NCBI RefSeq assembly: GCF_963576545.1 | Contig: NC_083641.1 | Location: 22,016,023 to 22,080,022 of the forward strand | From: Limanda limanda | Lineage: Eukaryota; Chordata; Actinopteri; Pleuronectiformes; Pleuronectidae | Reading direction: 5' to 3' | Length of the DNA stretch: 64,000 nt | Shown here: positions 1-11,518 of the stretch, one piece after another | How positions within the stretch are numbered: position 1 is the stretch's first letter | Layout: each line of letters begins with the position of its first letter | Position numbers and translations under genes: made by a program | The notes under the pieces: model-generated | What the model was told of the DNA's origin: nothing | The model's database searches: none | Seen by the model: the letters and a program-made list of their open reading frames with translations, nothing else

Positions 1-524
1 TGTGTGTTTGCACCACGAGACGGCCGAGTGTCAGACCTATTCAACGTGAGGCGTCAGTTTGGTTTCAACAATTTGTTGCCCACTGATATCAACAGCGCTG
101 CTCGACTGAACCTGCAGATAACATTACTCACAATCTTTTGTCAAATCCACTCCACACCCCACCATCTCTCTTTAGCTACATTCTTCAGAAAAAAAAACCC
201 TGACATGCAGTTTCGCTGAAGAAGTGACGTCCCTACAGGCTCAGGAAGCCATCATGGAGGATTAGACCGGCTGACAGATACGTCAATATTTATACGGACG
301 TCGTCCACGATGGCATGTGGGCTTCTCTTTTATCCAGAAACAAGCAACATCAGCCCCAGAGGTCTGCAGTGACAGCTGTTTGCCCATGCAGCTACTGATT
401 TGTCAAATCATATTTTCAGGTTGTGTTTTTTTTCTGCAGGTAACAGGTTGCTGTGGGGAAGATACATAACATGCTATAATCTGTTTTTATTCACAGTAAG
501 AGACCAGTGTATTCACTATAACCA

Positions 525-985
525 GGGGCGTGGCAGCAGGGTGGGCAAAGAGGGCGATTGCCTGGGGCCCCTCGGCTGGAGGAGGCCCCTGAACCGGAAC
601 CCCATGATCAGGAATGTACAGGAGCCTGCACGTGGGAAACCTCCCTGATGAGGCCCCATGCAACTACTCTACTAACTAAATATTCATAATTTGAAAGTTT
701 TGGTTGAAGAGTAGAATGTTTAAATGTGTATATATGATGTAACGTAGGATAGTAAGGGGGTTGCACTGATTTAAATACTTTACTTTAATCTATGTGTATG
801 CACGGTATGACCTTTATAATTACCTCCACCAAGGAGGTTATGTTTTCTTCTGAGTTTGCAGGATTAAGCAAAAACTTCTCAAAAACCAATTCAGTTTTGG
901 TGCTGATCTGAATCAGGCAACAGTGCGAGACGTGATGAGATGTTGGGCCCCCAGGTCGATTTTGCTTGGGGCCCCCAAAGTCCGT
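525..985. repeat. Degenerate dispersed repeat with GGGGCCCC-type motifs
   Basis: Two GC-rich stretches (about 525-660 and 940-985) with CTGGGGCCCC and TTGGGCCCCC motifs stand out from AT-rich surroundings. They resemble decayed ends of DNA-transposon-type repeats seen in fish genomes. No clear terminal inverted repeats or target duplication could be placed, so the class is a guess. Confidence 0.25.
817..935 (+). repeat. Fragment of the CCTCCACCAAGGAGGTTATG repeat family
   Basis: The stretch begins with ACCTCCACCAAGGAGGTTAT, continues with a GCAGGATTAAGCAAAAACTT-like segment and then TTTTGGTGCTGATCTGA. This order of blocks matches an abundant fish dispersed repeat whose class I cannot fix. 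Related pieces lie at 9235-9290, 25436-25795 and 57885-58010 in this window, which supports a shared family. Confidence 0.55.
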
Positions 986-2679
986 TCAAATACTCTCTCA
1001 TCAAGCTCCTCGTATTTTCTTTTGGACTCCATCATGAGGGTTTTAATTCCTGTGTATTCTGCTGCTGCTGTTGTGCTGGACCACATTATAGTTTAATGGA
1101 TTTCATATTTTGTGCACCGGTGCTTTCATGGAAGTTGAACAAAACAAAGACCTCGCTGGCAGACTCCTCAGTGCACACACTGTGAGAGGTGTTTAAAGGG
1201 TCATGTCACTAAATCATATGAAGCATTTTCTCACTCCTCATTTATCTGAGTCACGGTGCAGATATATATATTTTTTAAAGAAATCCACATCTCAGACTCA
1301 GGCCTCACCCAAGAAGAAAGGAGCTAAATGGAATTCTGTTTATGAAGCTCGAAAAATTCATAATGACATCACAACAAACTCAGAATCATCGAGCCTTTTG
1401 AAAACAATGCCCGGGGTTCTGTGGCTGATCTGCAGACTTTACTGTGAACTGTGAGATATATTCACTATACAGCTGCAACTTCTTCTTGATGCAACAGAAT
1501 GTAATATTGGTAAAATAGTACATTCTCTTTTTTTAACAAATAAAGATTCAAACTCATGAATAATAAAACATGCTTCACTTTCGGCTCAGCTCCATAAATA
1601 CATAGGAGCAGGACCTCAAGTGAAGGATCATTTACAGAGAAGACTTATGTGCACGTCTTCATCCAGGATCATTACCTTCGGCTCCGTGGAGACTGGACAG
1701 ATATAAAGTCGCTCCAGAGGAGGACGGACTGTTAGTTGTGAGAAATTGAGATTTATTCCTTGTTCTATCGTCTACGAGGACATACAGGGTTTACTCTTTA
1801 GTATAATGTCCTCTAATGGTCTTAATTTCTCTTTTGGCTTGATAATTATGGAAAAACTAGGGTGAAGCTGCAGGAAATACATTTTGTTATTGATTTAATT
1901 TTACAAGTTTGGGGAAAAAGGCAAAAGATTTTGTTTAAAACTGAGTTGTACGAAAATACTTTATTTTGTAATGATACTGGTGTTGATTAAACCCCCGAGC
2001 GCTGGGTACTCTGTCTGCTAAATAAAAATACACAAGAATGATAAAGCAATGATTCTGATCGATAAAAAAAATTAAGTATAACCAGTAGTTTATGGGAACT
2101 ACTGTCGACAACTGAGTAACTGATGTTTCTTTGGTCAGTTTGCGGGTTCTATAATTTTTCTGGTTCTTCAATATAAGTTGCAATAACCAGCTTGTGCACA
2201 TAAAACACATAAAATGTAAATGTTGAGCGCAGTTAATGACGGGCGGAAACTAAAAAGGACACTGTTGAGATAAACGAATGATATTAACTACCATATAGAT
2301 TATTAACCATAACTCTGTCGTTGTCTCTCTGTTAATGGTTGTATTAAGAACTATTGTATTTAGAGCCATCAGCCATCACCTGACCTTTAAAACAGGTTTT
2401 CTAAGAAATAAAGCTGAAGTAAGTAAATCAAAGCCAACTTTTAGGGGGCATCTATTGAAATCCTATTCTTTCTCCCAGCTCATACTGTAATAAAATAATC
2501 ACATGTCCACCACAATTTACAAAATACTGTATTATCTCCCAGTCTGAAATTTGTATTACATCGTCTGTTTCTTTTTATTCCCAGCAGAAAGTGTGTTTTC
2601 TGTCCCTCTGCAGTCACCTCTTGTTCAACACAGTTTATTCATAACAGAAAGAAAAAAAGAATAACAATTTCCCAGAATC

Positions 2680-3640
2680 CCCAGGGACGGCGGCGGCGGC
2701 GCTCGTGGTGACACCAGATCCTCGGCTTATTTCTTTATCAGGACGGTTCAGGGCGCAGAACATGGGAAGGGACGCCAGCGGGTCCTGTGTCTTTAAGCAG
2801 AGTGCGCACCCCGGGTCTTAGGGGGTTGTTGTGAAGTTCACGACTGACAGGCATGAAAGAGGGGATTTAGATGTGGACCCAAACATCTCTCCACCTGCTT
2901 TGAAGCCTGCGAGTGAGGCCGTTGCGCCGCCACCGCGATTTCTGCTGCGAGGCTTCCAGCTCATCTCCTCGGGTAGAACTCTGATATGTTTTTCCCGCAG
3001 CTCGTCCACTGGTTACGTTTCCCCCTGTGTGGTTCCATGGCGAAGCTGCAGATGGAATAAACAGTCTGGAAATCTGGCCAAACACACGAGGACCATAAAA
3101 TTCGGCTTCTTCACCACGAAGACTTCAAACGGCAGCCTGGAAACACACAGGTCACCGCGTGGCCAAATCCAGACTTCAATTAGGCAAAAACAAAGGGTGC
3201 TAGCTAGTTGAGTCTACGACTGGCTTGAGGAGACGTCCCCCCCCCCCCCCCACACAGCAGCATTATCTCTCCCACTACAGACACGCATGCATCGCCCGCA
3301 GCTCCGCACAAGACACACACAGTTGGCAGTGGTCGCCCTATGGTGGACGCTCCTGTTTAATTATAGCTCTTCAGAGTAACGCTGCCCCATTAACTGAGTT
3401 TTCCCTCGTTAATGGGTTCGCCATAAAGCATCCCTCGGCTTCCACCCGTATTTTCAGTGTGTTGATTTTATTAGTCAAACAGTCGGAGCCGCAGGGCGTC
3501 CGGCGGATTAAAGCGATGGAGTCGGCGGGTCGGAAGCTGAGACACCTCGACAGCTGGGTGGAGAGTTGTGCGCCGCGGTCTTTTTGTCTCTCTTTCCGGG
3601 ATGTTAATGTGAGAGATGATACTTTAGAAGTCGCACACTA
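2680..3640. other. GC/CpG-rich block of unknown role
   Basis: A (CGG)n-like start near 2690 is followed by about 1 kb much richer in G, C and CpG than its surroundings. It contains open frames on both strands (plus 2831-3211 and 3225-3641, minus 2818-3009). None resembles a known protein. The overlapping frames on both strands are what GC-rich DNA gives by chance. It could be a CpG island or an unrecognised 5' exon of a neighbouring gene. Confidence 0.35.
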
Positions 3641-3859
3641 GAAAAAGACACAATGACAAGTGTTGCCAGAACTCCCCACTCACAGGCTCTGCTTGTTGTG
3701 TTGCTGTTGAGACAGTGCTGATGTGTCAAACTGACCAAAGAGCTGATGCACAGAAATGTTCCTTTCACTGGTTATTTGTGTGTAATAGCACGATTTGACA
3801 CTTTCAGATTAATGTTGGACTCTCTGTCGAGCTCCAGTTGTTAAAGCGGGAGGGATAAA

Positions 3860-4054
3860 GAGGGATCCCTCACATGTGGCTCTCTCTGAGGTTTCTACAT
3901 ATTTTTACCTGTGAAAAGGGTTTTTAGTAGTTTTTCCTTACTCTTGTTGAGGGTTAAGGACAGAGGATGTCACACAATGTTAAAGCCCCATGAGACGAAT
4001 TGTTATTTGTGAATGTGGGCTATACAAATAAAATTTGATTGATTGATTGATTGA
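3860..4054 (+). repeat. 3' end of a non-LTR retrotransposon, (GATT)n tail, copy 1
   Basis: This sequence and 5508-5697 are near-identical, running from GGATCCCTCACATGTG through GTTTTTAGTAGTTTTTCCTT to CTATACAAATAAAATTTGAT, and both end in (TTGA)n. A shared 3' end with a short tandem tail and a missing 5' part is the pattern left by 5'-truncated LINEs or LINE-mobilised SINEs. The exact clade cannot be named from sequence alone. Confidence 0.75.
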
Positions 4055-5099
4055 AAGCCTGGAGTCTGTGGTCCAAACACATGAATCCTCTCTGAACCCA
4101 GCTGAATGCTTTCAATGAGACAGTGACGATATGAACAGATTCATGCATTTGCACGGTCGGTAGTCGGTTAAAATGCAACTTCAAGTCTTCGTTCTGCAGC
4201 AGCTTTGCCTCTTCCCTCTCCGCCGAGCTCACACACTAAAGGGTTTCTCCACGTTCAGCCTTGTTTTCAAAGGGTGTGCAGAAAGATGTCAAACTATCAT
4301 CCACCAGGAAGTGTGTGGAGCTGCCTGAGCCGGCGCCCTGTCAGCTCCCGGTACGCCGCGGTCGCTATCCGTGTTTCATCGCGTTCCAGAAACAGGAAAA
4401 GGTTCCACTGACAGTGAGTAAATAAGCCAATTGCTTTTCACTTTGCAAGGAGGAGGGCAACTCGAGGGGGGGGGTTTGTGTAAATTGAGCGCTGTGCCGA
4501 TGGAGGGAAAGAAATTGTGCATTACACAGGGCATCAAGAGGGCTGGACTACTGAGACACATTGTAGCAGGGCCTGAGGCGGCAGCATCCCGCTCTGGGGG
4601 GGACTCTTCCCCCGGCCTGACCTACTTGACATGGAGATATAATCTGTATCCCAGGGAGAAACTGAGGAGCGAGAAAATTTGGTTTATCCAACAACACCTT
4701 GGCATAAACTCAGATAACCATGTCTGCATGCAGGAGTTCTGCTTGGACTCCCCATTGCACCACAGAGATAATGTGCAGGCGCTCACAGAGGACAGAGAGG
4801 CAGGTGGCTAGACGGCAAACACAGTATGACAATGTAAAAAGGAAAGTGACGGTCTGGAGCGTTTCAAGGGACTTTGGGAGCCGCAGGCAAAAGGGACCTG
4901 CAGGGAAGAAACGCAGACCAAGAAACATGGAATTAAACTGCATCATTCTAAACTCCAAAACGATTTTTTTAGTCTTCAGCTAAACCTCTAAAGTCGAGTT
5001 TGCACCACACAACTTGGAGTCTTGCAGTCGATATGAGTTCTTATCTGATCAGTACATGTTGCTAACTTGACCCCTTTCCCAGAGTTTCTGTGCCTTAGC

Positions 5100-5697
5100 G
5101 CCCACAGCTGTGGCCCCACCATGGATTATGATTGTGGATCGCGCATCAGAGGTCGCAATGGTGGATCCAGTTTGGTGGATTCTGTATCGTGCCTGCTGAT
5201 CGCAGTGATAATGGAGGATCCTTTGTCGCATTGGCATCGGATGATGGTGGACCACGACCGAGGCGGCGGCTGATGACGGATCCTAACTGGCGGCAGTGGA
5301 CAATAACTGTGGACTATAGTGGATCCCATCCTGATGCTGGATCATGATCTTGCTGGCTGCTGACCAGAGACTATGATTGCAGCAGTACTGCTTGACATAT
5401 AGTATTGAAAAATGTTTACTCTCATCGATGCTGCAAAAAACTTTAATCCTGATGATGTTTTCCTACACTTGACATCTATTGCACTTCTGTCCGTCCTGGG
5501 AGACGGATCCCTCACATGTGTCTCTCTGAGGTTTCTACATATATTTACCTGTTAAAAAGGTTTTTAGTAGTTTTTCCTTACTCTTGTTGAGGGTTGGAAG
5601 GACAGCGGATGTCACACCATGTTAAAGCCCTATGAGACGAATTGTGATTTGTGAATATGGGCTATACAAATAAAATTTGATTGATTGATTGATTGAT
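5100..5697 (+). repeat. Non-LTR retrotransposon copy 2, longer 5' part
   Basis: Positions 5508-5697 repeat the 3' end at 3860-4054 and finish in the same (TTGA)n tail. Upstream (5100-5350) is a degenerate run of GTGGATC / ATGGTGGA motifs that is probably more of the same element, since it is continuous with the 3' part and absent from the shorter copy. The left boundary is uncertain. No reverse-transcriptase frame is visible. Confidence 0.6.
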
Positions 5698-6284
5698 GAC
5701 TGACGATGATTTTTCACCAAGTGAAACTCAGACTGGTCTCACGAAAAACACACTGTGTCCTTCTGGGAGCAGGATGATGATCAGGCTTGGAGGAGAGGTG
5801 ATGGAGAGAGGAGCTCAGTCGAACACCAGAGGAAACAAACCGAGCCGGGCAGGCATTCAGTTTTTTTTTGTTTTCACATTTCATCACGACATCTACCTTC
5901 ACCACCTCCAACCCGTCCTACGCTCTGATGAGCAGGGGTTGGCTGATGTTGTTGCCAATTCCGACTCGACACCCGGGAAGTTGGAAATCGGATCGTACGG
6001 GACTCGACGGCGAAGCTCTCCGATCGGGTCTTTGAAGACAGACACACAATGATTGGCGACTGCAGATCGGGCAGCGACTGAGAGCTTTTGCCTGCTACTT
6101 ACACAACCCGTCTGCGGACGGCAAAACAGGCTGAAGATGGTATAGTGTGAAGTAGGTTTGAAATTATGAAGATTGACAGAAACCAGATGGCATGGGCTGC
6201 TGTTTGGGGGTTTCTTCCATGGTGTTGACGCAGCCTCCTGTTCATACATAGCCGATAATAGAATATAAGAGGGCTCCAGTACCT

Positions 6285-6560
6285 TTACATTTTTCATTTA
6301 GCTGACACTTTTGTCCAAAGCGACTTACAATAAGTGCATTCAATCATGAGGGCACACACCCAGAACAACAAGAATCAAGAAAGTACAATTTCTTCAAAAA
6401 AAGCTAAACTACAAATCATCAGCCATCTGGGGGGGGGGGGCACCTCTCAGACTGCCTGCAAAGCCCCTGAGCGGAGTGTTCGACAGAGAAGGGAAGGGAA
6501 GCACGGAGGACAGGAACAAGTGAGTCTAATGCAGAAGTACCTTTCTTCAGTCATGGTGCC
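6285..6560 (+). repeat. Fish dispersed repeat with the TCCAAAGCGACTTACAATAA core
   Basis: The block starts CATTTAGCTGACACTTTTG, then TCCAAAGCGACTTACAATAA and a stretch with CCCAGAACAACAAGAATCAA. I recognise this order as a very common repeat in fish intergenic and 3' UTR sequence. The right edge is approximate. No coding capacity is seen. Confidence 0.6.
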
Positions 6561-9234
6561 CAGGAGGCACGAGCACTAGAACACAGACAAACTGGTACAG
6601 GTCCCAAACTCAAGTCCGAGCAAAACCGCACCAACATTTCTCTCTAAAAACAGAATGAAAGCCCCCAATGCATGAAAGAAGTGACGCTAAGAGAGAGAGA
6701 GAGAGAAACAGAGGCAGGGAGGCGGCACGGGCCCAGTTACATAACTAACGCCTGTCCAAATCCCACACCACAGGGACTATTAAAAAAAAAAAAGGAATCT
6801 TTGTATGGAGGCTGGAAAGCAGAGCAAAGCAAAGTGGTGTAGAAGTGGACAGGCGGGGAAGGAGGGAGGGGGAGGAGAGGAACTGGAGGCTGGATGGAGT
6901 GATGATGCACACGAGCCGATCTGTACAGAATCAGCAACACAATAAATGATGGTTCATGACGCTCTCTCGGTTCATTCAGGGAGACACAAGGGTTGCCGGA
7001 GGGGTGGGGGGGGGGGTGAAAAAAGATAAACTAGACGCGTGTGTTGTGTATTTGCCGCGTGGCGATGGGCTCTGACAGATCCGCTCCCTTCTCCGTCTGA
7101 TCACTGGGTTTCTTGACACTTGAGTGAACTCGGTGGATGATACCACTCCTCAGCAATCAGCGCTGAGCGGCTCTCATTCAAAGCAACAGGTCGGCCAATT
7201 AAAGAGACCCCGGACAAGGTCAGGCCCACCTGTACATACGGAATGAAGCGGCGCCGGGTCTCAGAGCGTCGGGCGTCGGCTCCTTTGTGAGGTTTACAAG
7301 AGCAACGCCAAACTTCAAAGTTATTTTGATATCGGAAACCACACGAGGAATAGTAATTTCAGTGACGTGCGGAACCTTTGATGTTTTCCCCCCTTTATTT
7401 AATTTTTTTTTTTGCTCCGTCAATGTAATGAGTATCCGAGAAAATATTCCAGCAGCGGTATTCAAATCACCCCCGTGGTGCTGATCTAATCATTTAAAAA
7501 GAACAAACTCAACATTGTCTTTTCTAATACATGTGAAGCTGAACCCTGAAAGGACAAACAGTGGCTGAAGGGAAACGTGTGGACATGATGTCGAGGGAAT
7601 GGCTCAGATTGGCCAAAGCAAATTCGATTTTTCTTCCTCTAATTCTGCAGAAAAAAACATTTATATTTATAAGCAGTATTTATGCCGAGGGACTCAACAC
7701 AAACAGCTCCTCAGAGGATCAGCATGACAGAGAGTCACTGGCTCTGTGGCAAGGGCGAGTAAATCACAGACTGAGATTTAAAGACAGAGGAAAACCAAAC
7801 GGCAGCAAAGACACAAACCCACCATCTACTTTTCTCTTCTCTTCTACACGTCTAAATGCATCTCCTCCCCCTGCTCTGAAAAGTAAAGTAGTTAAATAAT
7901 AATAGGGAAAACTAATTATCAGAATAGTCTCAGTGAAAATAAACTTTGTCTGCTTAGTAATAAGATGATAATGATTAATAGGAGAATAAAACATTAATTT
8001 CTTCCAAGCTAGCTGTGCTCCAAAACCAGTTTTCTACTTTCATTTAGTTAAAATTCTTAATACGTCTCAGCCCTGTTCTTCTTCATATCACCGATGAATG
8101 AGCCTGAAGGTTAAGATGCTGAATTACAGATCAGAATTTAAACAGGTGAATGAATAAACCAGGGAGGGTTCCAGGGGAGGGTGGATTGTAGAAAGCACTT
8201 TGTCAAGGTCCTTTTCCAACCAGAGTTATAAATTCTGAGAGCTTTAAATCAAACCACTGTCCACCTCACACACTTCTACCTGAACTGTGTATTGCATGGG
8301 AGATTGTGTAAAACTGTATAAAAGTATATAATCTCTGGGATGAAGACATGTTCAGAGCCTTAACCTATAGTGATAATATACCATCACAAGAATACGGCTC
8401 TGCAACTACAGTTGTGAGGGAGGAACCAAACAAAGCAGTGAAACCAGTTGTTATTGTGGGTTTTTCAGAAGGTCCAGCACCAACAGTGACACAAAACAAC
8501 AACACACATTCACCACATGTCCTTATAAACGACTGCAGGAGACAACAAACACTTTGCAAATCCAATTCAAGTGGATACGGGATGGGGAGGCGGCGAGATG
8601 CATTTGTTCAATCCGCTCAAGCCGCTTTTCAGAGGCAACAATGGATTATTACTTTATTTGATTGCAACAATTATCGGAACAATTTCCACCTGCCAGACAT
8701 TTTGACTGTCGGTGCAATTTTTTTCCAGCAAACAACCTCTTTCTCATTCTCTCCCTCGTCTCCCCCCACCCGCCATACCAGACAAAGAGGGGGAAAAGGC
8801 AACACTGCAGCCTCATGACCAGTGTTTGCTCAGCAGGTTCCTCAACCAGACGTGGCTGCGATGCTGCATATATTCAAACACAAAAGTCTCACACCTGCCC
8901 CGTCTCCTGCATGTAAGCAAATAACCCCGGGCACAGGAGACGCACCAGACTCATGAATCAGGAGAAACACACACATTGCTTAACCCCATTCATTACAAAA
9001 GTACTCCAGGGGTCCCTTCGTCTCGTCCATTTGTCTCCACGCTGACAGGGCCACAGGGTGCTTGGTTTTTTTTTTTCTCTACACTGAGCAAAGCTTAAAG
9101 TCTCAACACTCCACAAGTGCAAACAGAAAGCAGCAGCAGCTAGTACGGCTCAGAGTACAGAGCATATACGTCAACAGTCCCCTTCACTCCAAATTACACA
9201 CTCATAGATATCAGGCCTATATATTTGTCTGTTG

Positions 9235-9290
9235 TGTTTCATGGAAAATCCCTTCAGTAGTTTTTGTAATCCTGCTGACAAAAGGGACAG
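9235..9290 (-). repeat. Short fragment of the CCTCCACCAAGGAGG repeat family
   Basis: On the minus strand the segment reads TTTGTCAGCAGGATTACAAA followed by AACTACTGAAGGGAT, the internal block of the same family found at 817-935 and 25436-25795. Only this core piece remains. Confidence 0.45.
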
Positions 9291-10839
9291 GGGAGAAAAC
9301 AGTTGACTGCCAATGATTTACAGATATGTTTGTTAAAAAAAACAACCACCGTCAGTACTCAAGAAAACTCCTAAATGGATGTTTACATTCAGGTCACTGA
9401 AGAACAGAAAGCTACAGTACACTTAGTATCTGTAACGGCTTTGTTACACTGGTTTTGATTTCCAAATTATCTTGTTTGCTTTAAACAAAGACTCAGAACA
9501 AGCAGGTGCTATTACACACACACACCAGTGGTATATGTTATTATCTGACTGTACTAGATTTAGTTACACAATTAGATAATAGTTAATTAGAAAGGGTGGA
9601 TCAACATGAGACCTATTAATATTAATTCATACACGTCTTAGTATGTGGCATCATCAGCCACCCTGATGAGTATCAGCTGCAGTTAGCAACACCTCACACT
9701 GCATCTGAAATCTTTTAACACTAAATATCTCTCTAATTATGTGAAGAATGCCAACAAGAAAAAAAGCAGCTGATGAAAACGTTCGATACCATTTTGATCC
9801 ACACGGCAGCTGATCTTCAAATGATGACGGAGGCCGTGGACCGAGGAGTAAAGATCAACACATCGACAGAGGAAGACAAACGTGGCCACGGACCAGAGAG
9901 CAGCAGCTGTCGTTACACTTCGCCTAAAGGTGCTCCAGCTTGTGGACAATTAAATAAGAACTAAATTGAGATAAATAAGACTTTATTCTGTATTGCAGAA
10001 GGGAGACACTTTGATCCTGGACTTGCTGGATTAACTCTGTGTGAAGAGCAGCGTTCCAGACTTCATCAATGTTGATCAAGGACGTGAATAATTTTTTTAT
10101 AGTGTTAAAGAAACTCATTTTTTATTTATTATATTCAAGATGACGAGATGTCAACACTCGCATGACCCGAGCAGTCTTCCTCACAAATTATTTCAATTAT
10201 TTTGGGTAAGTTGCAACTCAGATGATTAAGCTCTGCTCATTTACTGCTAATAAAACTGAGCAGGAACTCGCTGTGACTAACTAGACGTATAAAAGCATAT
10301 AAAATAATATTTGCAACGTCTCAGAACTCTTCAGAGAACAAACTGTCGGGCGAGCCTCGGCTGTGTAAACTCCACAACCTACTTCCAAGCGCGGCAGGCA
10401 AGATAAAAATACATGAGTCAAACTTACCTTTCCTTACCATAAAAGAAGAGTTTAATCCATCTACAACTACAGGCAACAGCAGCAGCCCTCAGCAGAACCG
10501 AGATGTTATCACGGGGAGAATTTGGGAGGTGCATCCCCCATTGATGTTGTGTTTTAATACAACATGAAAGTCAAGTTTGGAGGGAAATCTGTTGCACATC
10601 TGAGCAAAAAAAGCTGAGGAGCCAGAGGGCATTGTGTGGCAGCCCTGGAATAAATCCCCTGAACGGTACACAGCTCCGAAAATAAAAATAGCCCACGTTT
10701 TTCTTTTGCTTTTAATAGGTACAGGTCGGGCTAAGGTGCTGTAAGCTAAACAGACATCCTACGTGCTTCAGTTTACACAGAGAGAGAGAGAGAGAGCAGA
10801 GTATCACGGGTCAAAGACAAGAACATGGCTCCAAACACC

Positions 10840-10845
10840 TTTATT
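10840..10845 (-). terminator. rpa1: Candidate poly(A) signal of rpa1
   Basis: TTTATT on the plus strand is AATAAA on the minus strand, about 675 nt downstream of the rpa1 stop codon. It would give a 3' UTR of roughly 0.7 kb (about 10820-11518). Other AT-rich hexamers exist further left, so the true cleavage site is not certain. Confidence 0.45.
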
Positions 10846-11518
10846 CTCACAGTTTAGGAACTACAAAACTCAGAGGAGGGTTACATGCATTGAAATGACA
10901 TCTTCCATCTACTTAAATAGAATGCAGCACTTTTCCCATTAGGTCTGTGCCGTGCATGTGTATATGTGCTTATGTTTGCAAGTACGTGACAAAAAAAAAA
11001 GAGTGTTTGAGAGTAAACCTTCTTATCAGGAATTTGCAGGTCCAGCCCAGCCATTTTGAGTGCGCGTCAGAGGGTGAAAGGAGTGCTCGCTACTGTGCTG
11101 CTGTTCTTCTCAAAGCCGTCACATGACCACAGTGTGAGCAGGAACAACTGGCCGACTTAAGACAGACACAGTGATGATTTCTTTTGTGGCTTACTGACCC
11201 ACTCGCTGCTCCGCTTGCCCAAACAACAGAAAAGGAAAAAAAAAAAAAAAGCTGCTATTATGTTCACCGAAAGAAGACAGTTTCCAGAATCAGGACACCG
11301 ATCATTATAGGACAAAGAAAAAGGTGAACTTTCGTTCCATTAGCACTTAGAGGATTACTCATTCGCAGGCGTGAATTCATAACGATACTAAACAAATGCC
11401 TCATAAGCAAAAAAAAAATGAAACTCGGTAATACATTTAGAGGGGTTTGTTGGCTGTACAGAAACAAAGAGAAACTTGCAGAAGCAATAGCAGAGCACAG
11501 ATCAGGGATCACAGGTTC

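Larger units (their letters stand above)
1..10815. other. Intergenic region left of rpa1, no supportable gene
   Basis: No reading frame here has a recognisable domain, a chain of splice-compatible exons or unusual length (the longest ATG frame is 156 codons, at 8348-8818). The stretch holds dispersed repeats, listed separately, a GC-rich block near 2.7-3.6 kb and several homopolymer runs (C run near 3239-3251, G runs near 6430 and 7009). In human the gene beyond RPA1 is RTN4RL1, which points towards it. No leucine-rich-repeat coding exon is visible here, but an untranslated or intronic part of such a gene cannot be excluded. Confidence 0.6.

Noticed and set aside
2831..3641. Overlapping open frames on both strands (126 and 138 codons)
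   Set aside because: GC-rich DNA has few stop codons by chance, so frames open on both strands; no protein similarity was recognised.
8348..8818. 156-codon open frame on the plus strand
   Set aside because: No recognisable domain and low-complexity composition; it is the size expected by chance for the longest frame in a region this large, with no splice context.
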